A stretch of DNA of 8,901 nucleotides, from positions 1-8,901 of the forward strand of contig JASFIT010000182.1 in NCBI GenBank assembly GCA_050122535.1, written 5' to 3'. This DNA comes from JASFEQ01 sp050122535 (GTDB lineage Bacteria; Desulfobacterota; DSM-4660; Desulfatiglandales; HGW-15). A program made the translations under genes and the position numbers. A model generated the notes under the pieces. It searched no databases, was not told the DNA's origin, and saw nothing but the letters and a program-made list of their open reading frames with translations. Below, one piece after another: positions 1 to 6,183 of the stretch (within the stretch, counting starts at the first letter, position 1; each line of letters starts with the position of its first letter).

Positions 1-1653
1 CTCATCCTTTTCACTTCCCTCTTTGGTTTTCCTCAGCCCCTCATCACCCGCTACATCATTGACGATGTGATCCTGAGTCGCCGGATAGAGCTATTGGCCG
101 GCGCCATACTTCTGCTCATCGGGATCGTACTGGCTGAGAAGCTCATGCGCCTCTTGGAAAATTTCTATTTTGCACGCTTTGAGCAGAGGATAACGCTAGA
201 CATCCAGCAGGATCTTGTGGAACGTGTACTGCGATTCCCCAAATCCTTTTTTGATGACACCCAAACAGGCTATCTCATGACGCGGCTCTCCTCTGACGTG
301 GAGGGACTGCGCTGGTTCTTCTCCAGTACCATTGTCTACATTCTAAGCAATCTGTTGCGCTGCTTGGGCGGCGTTGTGTTGCTGTTCTACCTGGAGTGGA
401 GGCTGGCCATTATTGTCCTCATCATCCTCCCTGGCGTCATACTCTGTATGCGATACTTTTCTACCAGGATCCACATCCTGAGCCATCATGGCATGGAACA
501 GGAGGCCCATGTCTCAAGTCGTCTCCAGGAGTCGTTATCTTCTGCCTCCCTGATCAAGGCCTTTGCATCAGAGGCAAGCGCCGTAGGGCGACTCATGTCT
601 GAACTGAAGAAGGCCTTTCATATCTCCCTAGAGCGAACCACCGTGAGTTCCGTCGCCGATCTGGCAATCACCGCCATGCCAGGCATTACCCGCGGTATCG
701 TGTTGGCCCTTGGCGCCTACTGGGTGATCAAAGACCAATGGACCTTGGGTTCTTTGCTCGCCTTTCTGGCATACCTGGGTTACGTCTTCGGCCCTGCGCA
801 ATTTCTGGCCGCTGCAAATCTCCAACTTCAAGAGGCCCTGGCCGCGCTGCAACGTGTCGCTGCTCTTTTTGACATTGTTCCGGAAGAGAATCTGGGCGTC
901 GGCCAAACGGTTGACCGGCTTACAGGAGAGATTGAGTTCAAGAACGTCTCTTTTTCCTACGATGCCCGTGAACCGGTGCTCGAGGATGTCTCTTTACTTG
1001 TGGAACCGGGCGAGCGGGTAGCCATTGTGGGCCCCAGCGGCGTGGGCAAGACAACGCTTTTGAGCCTCATCCTCCGTTTTTACAGACCCACTGCTGGTGA
1101 GATCCTTTTTGATGGCCGACCCGCATCAGATTATGAGATGGGCTCGTTACGCCAGCGAATTGGATATGTCTCCCAGAGTACGCGCCTTGTCTTTGGAACC
1201 ATCATGGAAAACCTCTGCTATGGAAATCCTGAGGCGAGTGAAGAACAGGTGGTTCGGGCAACCAAGGCGGCTGGTATACACCAGTTCATAAGTGGTTTGC
1301 CCCAAGCCTATGGGACAGAGTTAGGTGAAAATGGGATGAACCTGTCAGAGGGCCAAAAACAGAGGCTGTCCATTGCCCGAGCCCTCATCAAGGACCCAGA
1401 TATTCTGGTATTGGATGAGCCGACATCTGCATTAGACAGTAAAACGGAAGCGTCTATTTTCCATTCCTTGCCTTCCCTTATTCAGGATAAGACCCTGTTT
1501 GTGGTGACAAGCCGCCTTCCCGCTGTTGTGGATTCGGATCGCGTTTTACTCTTGACCGAGAATCGCCTTGTGGCCATTGGTACACATCAATCGCTCTTCG
1601 AGACGAACGACTATTACCGGTCACTGATTGCCGATCAGCATGCAACTGGGTAA
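1..1653 (+). CDS. ABC transporter, MsbA-type exporter (fused permease and ATPase), 5' partial
   Basis: The frame is open from base 1, so the gene begins upstream; the GTG at 67 is an internal codon. The visible 550 residues match a type IV ABC half-transporter lacking only about 30 N-terminal residues. The first 300 or so form the membrane domain, with hydrophobic segments near residues 28-46, 115-160 and 228-275; the motif RYIIDDV near the start is typical of the family. The ATPase domain follows: Walker A GPSGVGKTT (1030-1056), Q-loop Gln (1174-1176), signature LSEGQ (1342-1356) and Walker B ILVLDEP with the catalytic Glu (1402-1422). The H-loop is odd: VVTSRL has Ser (codon 1510-1512) where the family has His. 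Such proteins dimerise in the inner membrane and export lipids or other hydrophobic substrates; the substrate here cannot be read. The missing His could mean it is half of a heterodimer. No partner is visible in the window. Confidence 0.93.
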   Translation, partial: LILFTSLFGFPQPLITRYIIDDVILSRRIELLAGAILLLIGIVLAEKLMRLLENFYFARFEQRITLDIQQDLVERVLRFPKSFFDDTQTGYLMTRLSSDVEGLRWFFSSTIVYILSNLLRCLGGVVLLFYLEWRLAIIVLIILPGVILCMRYFSTRIHILSHHGMEQEAHVSSRLQESLSSASLIKAFASEASAVGRLMSELKKAFHISLERTTVSSVADLAITAMPGITRGIVLALGAYWVIKDQWTLGSLLAFLAYLGYVFGPAQFLAAANLQLQEALAALQRVAALFDIVPEENLGVGQTVDRLTGEIEFKNVSFSYDAREPVLEDVSLLVEPGERVAIVGPSGVGKTTLLSLILRFYRPTAGEILFDGRPASDYEMGSLRQRIGYVSQSTRLVFGTIMENLCYGNPEASEEQVVRATKAAGIHQFISGLPQAYGTELGENGMNLSEGQKQRLSIARALIKDPDILVLDEPTSALDSKTEASIFHSLPSLIQDKTLFVVTSRLPAVVDSDRVLLLTENRLVAIGTHQSLFETNDYYRSLIADQHATG

Positions 1654-1678
1654 CAATTCCGACTTTTGAAATCCCCCC

Positions 1679-1712
1679 GCCCGCCTCGCCTGAGCGGCTC
1701 GCGATGGCGGGC
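1679..1712. repeat. GC-rich inverted repeat
   Basis: GCCCGCC at 1679-1685 pairs exactly with GGCGGGC at 1706-1712, and a smaller GAGC/GCTC pair lies in the loop. It follows the ABC transporter stop codon by 25 bases. It has no T-tract, so it is not a classical terminator, and it looks like part of a repeat-rich spacer between two convergent genes. Confidence 0.5.
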
Positions 1713-1721
1713 AGGCCCTAA

Positions 1722-1742
1722 CCCCCCTTTATCAAAGGGGGG
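1722..1742. repeat. Perfect 9-bp hairpin CCCCCCTTT/AAAGGGGGG
   Basis: CCCCCCTTT (1722-1730), loop ATC, AAAGGGGGG (1734-1742). This lies between convergent genes and could help stop transcription from either side. Neither strand shows the run of T expected after an intrinsic terminator. The form resembles short C-run/G-run repeats scattered in many environmental proteobacterial genomes; that comparison is from memory, not a search. Confidence 0.55.
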
Positions 1743-1786
1743 AAAGGAAACCTGTCCCGGACTCTCTTTAGGGATGCTTCCGTGCG

Positions 1787-1869
1787 TGTAGGGTGGGGTT
1801 TCAGACCCCACCTTTAATCGGTGGCATGTGAAATGCCACCCTACATGTAGCGGGGTTTCATGCCGCGCT
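1787..1869. repeat. Nested hairpin repeat cluster (REP/MITE-like)
   Basis: Several exact inverted repeats are nested here. An outer pair, TGTAGGGTGG (1787-1796) and CCACCCTACA (1836-1845), encloses two hairpins: GGTGGGGT/ACCCCACC (1792-1799/1805-1812, 5-nt loop) and GGTGGCAT/ATGCCACC (1820-1827/1833-1840, 5-nt loop). CTACATGTAG (1841-1850) is a perfect palindrome. A third, imperfect hairpin spans 1849-1869 (AGCG/CGCT plus inner G-C pairs). GGGGTTTCA occurs twice in direct orientation (1795-1803, 1852-1860). This is a structured non-coding repeat in the 230-bp gap between two converging genes. It may slow polymerase at both 3' ends. No coding frame is supported. Confidence 0.6.
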
Positions 1870-1883
1870 GTTGATCGATGAGA

Positions 1884-4196
1884 TCAGGATGACAAAGCAG
1901 CGTCTGGAAATGCCTCTATTGAACAACCATCTGGTGGGGATGGGGGGAAAAAGAGAGTGAAGGCGGTTCCTCCCATTTGGTGACATCCCGGCTTGTCTTT
2001 ACAGAACTTGCACTCACTAATTCTCCCAGGGCAGACATCCTCCCCGTTTGGCAAGCAGGGGCACCTGGATGACTCCATATCTATCCTGAAATTGTACCGC
2101 TCTGAGAAAATCTTCATGCGTAAGAGGTCTGCCCCTTTTCCGCCCGCATTGAAATCAAAAGGTCTCTTGGAAGAATAGGACATAGTTTCCTGCGTTGTAA
2201 AGAATCCTTCAAATATGCGCTTTTGATTCTCTTCGGTAATGCCCATACCATAATCACGAACCACCAGTTCACTCCCCTCCCCTTTCTTCTTCACAAACAC
2301 CTCTATCTCTCCCTCGTCAGGAGTGTTTTCTATGGCATTCTTGATCAGTCCATCAATAACCTTTTGCAAATCGTCTAAAGGGACACATACGGGGTACGCG
2401 GGTTCCAAGTGCCTTCTGATCTCGATCTGGCGATGGGAAAAGGATGGCTCAAGGGCTACGAGTCTCTCCTTGACATACTCGTCTAGGGGGATTTCCTCTG
2501 GAACCGGCTCTTTCGGGCCAAAGATCTCCTCAATACGTTCCCTTACACGAGCCATGACTCCACCCTCTCCCACCTCTTCAGCGATAAGGGCCTCCAGCTG
2601 GTCGGCCGTTTGATCGAGTATGGATGAGAGGAGGTCATAGGTCTTGTACTCCTTGTCTCGCATGATGTCTTCCACCTGGTATTGGATCTCCAGTAGGCGT
2701 TGCAGATTTCTTTGGGCCCTCTCCATAGTGGGTATCCAGGTCTCATCAGCGTGGGTGGCCATTTTTTTTGATAGGATACTTAAAGAGGCTGAAAGGACTG
2801 AAACCGGCGTTTTCAGTTCATGGGAAAGATGGTTAATCACCCTGTCCTTTGCCCGGTTCAAGCTGGTAACCTCTTCGTATGCGCCTTTCAGTGCTTTGGA
2901 AACCCGGGCATTTTCAATAGAAAGGGCAACGGTCCCACCTATCGTGCTCAACAACTCAACATCTGTCTGGTCAAAGGTTCCTTCCTTCTTGTTAAGGGCC
3001 ATTAAAACCCCAATAATTCGATCTCCGCTCCTCAAGGGCACGTCCAGCATGTTCCGGGTATTGAGCTGGAGTTGCTCATCCACAACGGGATAAAAATCGG
3101 GATCTTTAGAGGTATCTGGAACGATGATTGCCTCGCCTGTCTTGATGACCTTGCCTGACACGCCTCTATCTGCAGAGAAACGGATCTCCTTCGCCCGCCT
3201 TTCTTTCTTTATATCTTCATAAGCCGCTCCCTTGAAAAAGAGCTCATTTCTCTCTTCATCCAGTAATATGACAACGGCCCCTTCCGTGTTTAGTAGCCGC
3301 TTGATCTCACTGGTGATGTAATCCAGGAGGTCCTCCAAATCTGGATATGCGGGCAACGCCATGCTGATTCGCAGAAGGGCCTCATTGGTGCGCGCCATTC
3401 TCTTTTCCTTGGTGATGTCCCGGAGGATAACCAATTGACCACCCTGTTCACCTTCCTCCTCTGAATAGACGGTTCCCCGAAGGATCACATCCAGGGTCCG
3501 ACCATCCTTAGTGAGCCGCTTGGTCTCATGTCGCAGCAGGGCCTTTTCCTTTAGCAATTTTTCAATGATTTCGCTTGTCTCCTGCTCTAATCCTGGCGGC
3601 ACATAGGGTATTTTTTCCCCCTGCAATTCTCCCAGGTTCCAACCGAAGGTCTCGGTAAAGGCAGGGTTTAGATAAGTGACTTTTCCATCCAATCTGAAGA
3701 CGACCATGGGATAGGGAACAAAATCAAGCAAGGTTCTGTACTGCCGTTCAGCCTCACGGCTTATCTCATACTGACACTGATAACGGTACTCTGACTCCTT
3801 AAGGGCCTCAAGCATCCTAAACCGTTCGGTCACATCGCGTGCAATGCCTCGAAAGCCCACTTTCTTTCCCGCCTTATTGGTAATCAGCTTGGCCGACATT
3901 TCTATAATTCTTTTTTGGCCATCCTCGTCGATAATCTCCCAAATGATGTCTGAAAATCCCCTATGAGTCACAAAGACCTTTGTGAAGGCATCATACGCCT
4001 TCCTCGCATTCCTGTTGTCCATAAAATTGCGGAAATTTTGGAACTGGAGCTTCTCTCTCGGGTATCCAAAGACTCTGCATAGGGAATTGTTGAAATAGGT
4101 GAAATTCCCATGCACATCTGTTTCGTAAACGCCGTCATGGACACTTTCTATGAAGGCCCTGTAGCGTTCCTCTGAAAGCTTATTACTGGAATTCAT
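1884..4196 (-). CDS. Soluble PAS-PAS-GAF sensor histidine kinase with Cys-rich insert
   Basis: A 770-residue kinase. I chose the ATG at 4194-4196 because GGAG lies 8 nt upstream of it on the coding strand; an in-frame ATG at 4236-4238 adds 14 residues but has no clear ribosome site. Domains in order: PAS about 10-122, PAS 152-263, GAF about 280-430, HisKA with the phosphoacceptor in SHELKTP (His459, codon 2820-2822), then HATPase with N-box KNAIENTP (Asn620), DYGMGI, an F-box-like FEGFFTT and a G2-like GGKGAD. There is no membrane segment or signal peptide, so it should sense a cytoplasmic signal through the PAS/GAF domains. An insert near the C-terminus (residues 712-739) carries six Cys and a His, spaced C-x-C-x7-C-x6-C-x2-C-x5-C-H, before the final MGGTAFTLFFP strand. 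No response regulator is adjacent, so its partner is unknown. It is divergent from rex. Confidence 0.93.
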   Translation of the reverse strand: MNSSNKLSEERYRAFIESVHDGVYETDVHGNFTYFNNSLCRVFGYPREKLQFQNFRNFMDNRNARKAYDAFTKVFVTHRGFSDIIWEIIDEDGQKRIIEMSAKLITNKAGKKVGFRGIARDVTERFRMLEALKESEYRYQCQYEISREAERQYRTLLDFVPYPMVVFRLDGKVTYLNPAFTETFGWNLGELQGEKIPYVPPGLEQETSEIIEKLLKEKALLRHETKRLTKDGRTLDVILRGTVYSEEEGEQGGQLVILRDITKEKRMARTNEALLRISMALPAYPDLEDLLDYITSEIKRLLNTEGAVVILLDEERNELFFKGAAYEDIKKERRAKEIRFSADRGVSGKVIKTGEAIIVPDTSKDPDFYPVVDEQLQLNTRNMLDVPLRSGDRIIGVLMALNKKEGTFDQTDVELLSTIGGTVALSIENARVSKALKGAYEEVTSLNRAKDRVINHLSHELKTPVSVLSASLSILSKKMATHADETWIPTMERAQRNLQRLLEIQYQVEDIMRDKEYKTYDLLSSILDQTADQLEALIAEEVGEGGVMARVRERIEEIFGPKEPVPEEIPLDEYVKERLVALEPSFSHRQIEIRRHLEPAYPVCVPLDDLQKVIDGLIKNAIENTPDEGEIEVFVKKKGEGSELVVRDYGMGITEENQKRIFEGFFTTQETMSYSSKRPFDFNAGGKGADLLRMKIFSERYNFRIDMESSRCPCLPNGEDVCPGRISECKFCKDKPGCHQMGGTAFTLFFPPSPPDGCSIEAFPDAALSS
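1980..2063 (-). other. Cysteine cluster in the kinase ATPase domain
   Basis: On the coding strand this encodes C-x-C-x7-C-x6-C-x2-C-x5-C-H, inserted between the G2 region of the HATPase fold and its last strand. Six Cys and one His in 28 residues could bind zinc or an iron-sulfur cluster, or form reversible disulfides. The spacing is seen directly; metal or redox function is inference. Confidence 0.6.
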
Positions 4197-4322
4197 GCTA
4201 GGTTCTCCGCTTGTCTGGGTTTCTTTTTTCAGCACCATGTGCCCGCTGCCGGCCGAGCAGGCCCACCCTCCAGCCTAGGAGGCGAGGGGGACGGGCGAGG
4301 CGAGCTGGGTTCAGCTTTTGAT

Positions 4323-4350
4323 TTTATAGCAAAACCGAATTTATTGTCAT
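4323..4350 (-). promoter_or_regulatory. Candidate sigma70-type promoter of the histidine kinase
   Basis: Read on the - strand: -35 ATGACA (4345-4350, 5 of 6 consensus), 16-bp spacer, -10 TATAAA (4323-4328, 5 of 6). Transcription would start near 4316 and leave a leader of about 120 nt before the ATG at 4196. The leader is GC-rich and includes a CCTCC/GGAGG hairpin (4267-4271/4278-4282). The -35 lies inside one copy of the TATTGTCAT direct repeat, so a bound regulator could block it. Confidence 0.5.
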
Positions 4351-4367
4351 TACAATTCTATTGTCAT
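4342..4367. repeat. Two 9-bp direct repeats TATTGTCAT, possible operator
   Basis: TATTGTCAT occurs at 4342-4350 and 4359-4367, 17 bp apart start to start. Within it ATTGT-CATT-ACAAT (4343-4356) forms a small inverted repeat. The left copy overlaps the kinase -35 box. This could be an operator for a DNA-binding protein. It does not match the usual Rex site, where TTGT and ACAA half-sites are about 10 bp apart rather than 4. The regulator is unknown. Confidence 0.4.
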
Positions 4368-4436
4368 CTTTTCCCCATTATGCTAGCTTTCGCCCTTTCT
4401 TCAGAATATTTCCGCTTCCCGGATAGGAATTTGGAC

Positions 4437-4465
4437 TTGCCCTTTCATGGGACACCGTCTATCAT
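4437..4465 (+). promoter_or_regulatory. Candidate promoter of rex
   Basis: -35 TTGCCC (4437-4442, 4 of 6), 17-bp spacer, -10 TATCAT (4460-4465, 5 of 6). The predicted start, near 4472, gives a short leader of about 16 nt before the rex ATG at 4488. The leader has only a weak purine-rich ribosome site (AAGAGTAGAG). Confidence 0.4.
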
Positions 4466-4487
4466 TAAACAGGTAAGAGTAGAGCTT

Positions 4488-5129
4488 ATGAACAAATCAA
4501 TGAAGATACCGAAGGCCACAATTACAAGGCTTTCTCTCTATTGCAGGCAGCTGGAACTTCTAGAGTTTGATGGGTACCGCATGGTTTCCTCTGAAAAACT
4601 GGCCTGGTTGTGCCAAGTAAATCCCGCCCAGGTAAGAAAGGACCTGGGTTATTTCGGGGAATTCGGGGTCCGCGGTGTGGGATATGACGTGAGAGACCTC
4701 ATGCTGGAAATCAAAAAAATTCTGGCCGTGAATCGGGACTGGAATATGGGCATTGTGGGTATTGGCAATCTGGGGTCGGCTCTATTACAGAACAATAATT
4801 TTCCGGATAGGGGTTTCTATTTCGTGGCCGCCTTTGACTCTGACGCTGAAAAGATCGGGAAAAGAATCTTTCCAGGCCTGGTGATTAGAGATATCGAGGA
4901 ACTGAAAGATACGGTTGAAGATTCCAACGTTGAGATTGGTGTCATTACCACACCCGCTTCAGAAGCCCAGGGCATAGCGGACCTCTTTTTGGATGCAAGT
5001 GTGAATGCAATTCTCAATTTCTCTCCAACCCAGATCTATGTTCCGGACTGCTGTCTCGTAGAAAACATCGATTTCACCATAAAGCTTGATATTCTTACCT
5101 ATAAGCTAAAACACGAATTGCGGCCCTGA
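4488..5129 (+). CDS. rex: Redox-sensing transcriptional repressor Rex
   Basis: A 213-residue protein of normal Rex length. Residues 1-80 are the winged-helix DNA-binding domain, recognisable from KIPKATITRLSLYCRQLELL and the helix NPAQVRKDLGYFGEFG followed by RGVGYDV. Residues 85-190 are the Rossmann domain, with the dinucleotide-binding GIGNLG (91-96) and the acidic FDSD (116-119) after the second strand, as in NADH-binding members. The end, VENIDFTIKLDILTYKL, is the C-terminal helix that is swapped between subunits in known structures. In the family, Rex represses respiratory and fermentative genes when NADH is low and leaves DNA when NADH/NAD+ is high. An in-frame GTG at 4239 would add 83 residues without family similarity that run through the promoter region, so I use ATG 4488. 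It is divergent from the kinase and 39 bp ahead of the DUF1573 gene. No Rex-type operator was found nearby. Confidence 0.95.
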   Translation: MNKSMKIPKATITRLSLYCRQLELLEFDGYRMVSSEKLAWLCQVNPAQVRKDLGYFGEFGVRGVGYDVRDLMLEIKKILAVNRDWNMGIVGIGNLGSALLQNNNFPDRGFYFVAAFDSDAEKIGKRIFPGLVIRDIEELKDTVEDSNVEIGVITTPASEAQGIADLFLDASVNAILNFSPTQIYVPDCCLVENIDFTIKLDILTYKLKHELRP

Positions 5130-5168
5130 TGTACAACGACTGAAAAATCTTTTTAGGCAGGTGATTTG

Positions 5169-5909
5169 ATGAAAAAATTTTGGATTGGAATATCACTATT
5201 CATACTCTGTTTCAATGCGCATCTTTCCTTGTCTTGGGCTCAAGAGGCCTCAGGCCCGAGAATGGTCATAAATGATAAAGTTGCTGATTATCAACAGGTG
5301 GACGAGGGCGAAATCATCGAACATGTCTTTACGGTCTTCAACCAGGGAGACCAGCCTCTTCAAATAGAAAAGGTGAAGCCTGGTTGAGGGTGTGCGGTCG
5401 CCCATTTTGATAAGACCATCCTCCCCGGTGGGGAGGGAAAAATTACCTTGAGGGTAAATACCAAGAATTACCAGGGGAAGATCACAAAAAGTGCCAAGGT
5501 TTACTCCAACGACCCTCGCCGTAAGCTTGAAATTTTGCGTCTCACGGCATTCGTCAAAGTACCCATCTATCTATCCAGCAGGTACGTGTATCTGAGAGGA
5601 CAGGCGGGTCAAACAACGACGAGATCCATAAAAATTAGGGCTGAGTTGGACAAGCCCCTGAAACTGGAGCCAACCCATTTTGATCTTAGTTCAAAGGTGA
5701 TCTTCAGGATGGAAGAAGTGGAAAAGGGAAGGACTTTTCTTATTCATTTTACCAACATTCCTGGCTCGGAAGGGATCTATCATGGTCATCTGAAACTGAG
5801 CACCAACTATTCTGAGAAGCCGGAAATTTCTATAAGGGTTAGAGGCAAATTTGCAGCACCAAAACCGCCCGTATCATCGAAGACACCTCCTCAGAAATCT
5901 CAAAAATAA
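5169..5909 (+). CDS. Exported DUF1573 protein, candidate selenoprotein (in-frame UGA at residue 73)
   Basis: From ATG 5169 (AGGTGA at 5159-5164 just upstream; a TTG at 5166 is less likely) the frame continues to TAA at 5907-5909 with one interruption, TGA at 5385-5387. Decoding it gives 246 residues. Residues 1-24 are a signal peptide (MKK, hydrophobic core, SWA before Gln25), so the protein is exported to the periplasm or cell surface. DUF1573 is an Ig/PapD-like domain, seen here as EGEIIEHVFTVFNQGDQPLQIEKVKPG, then the motif, then FDKTILPGGEGKITL. Family members have S-C-G-C-T where this has G-UGA-G-C-A, so UGA replaces the first motif Cys and gives Sec-Gly-Cys if read as Sec. The second half (KVYSNDP, FVKVPIYLSSRYVYLRG) is intact. 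Function in the family is not established. It is probably co-transcribed with rex. The alternative is a pseudogene or base error, since UGC/UGU to UGA is one change. Confidence 0.82.
5385..5387 (+). other. In-frame UGA, candidate selenocysteine codon
   Basis: TGA between GGT and GGG TGT, at the first Cys of the DUF1573 C-G-C motif. The same frame is open for 72 codons before it and 173 codons after it, and the downstream half continues the family signature without a gap or shift. No other stop occurs in the frame before the final TAA. Confidence 0.65.
5419..5437 (+). promoter_or_regulatory. Hairpin after the UGA, possible bacterial SECIS element
   Basis: TCCTCCCC (5419-5426), loop GGT, GGGGAGGG (5430-5437): 7 Watson-Crick pairs plus a terminal T-G wobble. 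The loop starts with G and contains GGU, as in some SelB-bound hairpins. It begins 40 nt after the UGA, slightly farther than the roughly 16-37 nt I recall for bacterial SECIS loops. It also overlaps the conserved Pro-Gly-Gly codons, so it may arise by chance. A nearer, weaker stem (GGGTG 5388-5392 with CGCCC 5399-5403) is another option. Confidence 0.35.
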
Positions 5910-5964
5910 GCGTATGGATTACCCTTTCTAAGGAAAACGAGATTTTCGAAAAACCGGCTTGCGA

Positions 5965-6176
5965 GAGGCTGATGGAAAATGTCCATATGCAAGGCTTCCG
6001 AAATCCCGAGGAATGAGGCGTACAGGGAAGTACGCCGCAGTGACGAGGGATGAGGGTAACGCAGCCCTTCGATGCTTCGACATTGCTCAGCATCGACCCT
6101 GAGCGATGTCGAAGGGTCGACTTTGCTCAGGGCCGTGAGCTTGCCGAACGGCAGATGGGCGTTTTCCGACAGCCTC
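5965..6176. mobile_element. MITE-like repeat with 26-bp imperfect terminal inverted repeats
   Basis: The ends at 5965-5990 and 6151-6176 are inverted copies matching at 21 of 26 positions; both begin GAGGCTG and share GGAAAA and CCAT. Inside are a perfect hairpin GGCGTAC/GTACGCC (6017-6023/6030-6036) and a 15-bp hairpin (arms 6076-6090 and 6099-6113, one T-G wobble, 8-nt loop), partly overlapped by CCCTTCGA/TCGAAGGG (6065-6072/6109-6116). I see no transposase and no clear target duplication. The 212-bp size, inverted ends and position in the gap between two converging genes fit a non-autonomous or REP-like dispersed element. Reading frames across it are by-products of the repeat. Confidence 0.55.
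6076..6113. repeat. Strong 15-bp hairpin, CTGAGC/GTCGAA repeat type
   Basis: The arms at 6076-6090 and 6099-6113 pair over 15 bp with one T-G wobble and an 8-nt loop. A further partial copy (GACTTTGCTCAGGG, 6119-6132) lies next to it and could pair alternatively with CCCTGAGC. From memory, the unit resembles a short intergenic repeat common in environmental bacterial genomes. It lies inside the MITE-like element. Confidence 0.6.
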
Positions 6177-6183
6177 AATAGTA

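Noticed and set aside
1722..1742. Intrinsic terminator for the ABC transporter or the kinase gene
   Set aside because: The stem is good, but neither strand has a T-tract after it, so it is listed only as a hairpin repeat.
2323..3093. Open frames on the + strand opposite the histidine kinase (96, 149 and 61 codons)
   Set aside because: All are antisense to well-supported GAF, HisKA and HATPase coding sequence, with no ribosome sites or recognisable domains.
4337..4358. Rex operator in the rex/kinase intergenic region
   Set aside because: GAATT/AATTC arms and the TTGT-CATT-ACAA core are present, but the half-site spacing (4 bp) and inner bases do not fit the usual TTGT-N10-ACAA Rex site.
4239..4487. 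N-terminal extension of Rex from a GTG at 4239
   Set aside because: The 83 added residues resemble nothing in Rex and run through both promoters and the GC-rich leader of the kinase. ATG 4488 gives the normal 213-residue protein.
5385..5909. Reading the DUF1573 gene as a simple pseudogene or as two separate genes
   Set aside because: Not excluded, but less likely: the frame is unshifted, the downstream half is intact with no other stop, the second half has no ribosome site of its own at 5448, and the stop falls precisely on a conserved Cys.
5839..6178. Two - strand open frames (84 and 92 codons) after the DUF1573 gene
   Set aside because: They lie across the inverted-repeat element and have no ribosome site or family similarity; they are translations of the repeat.
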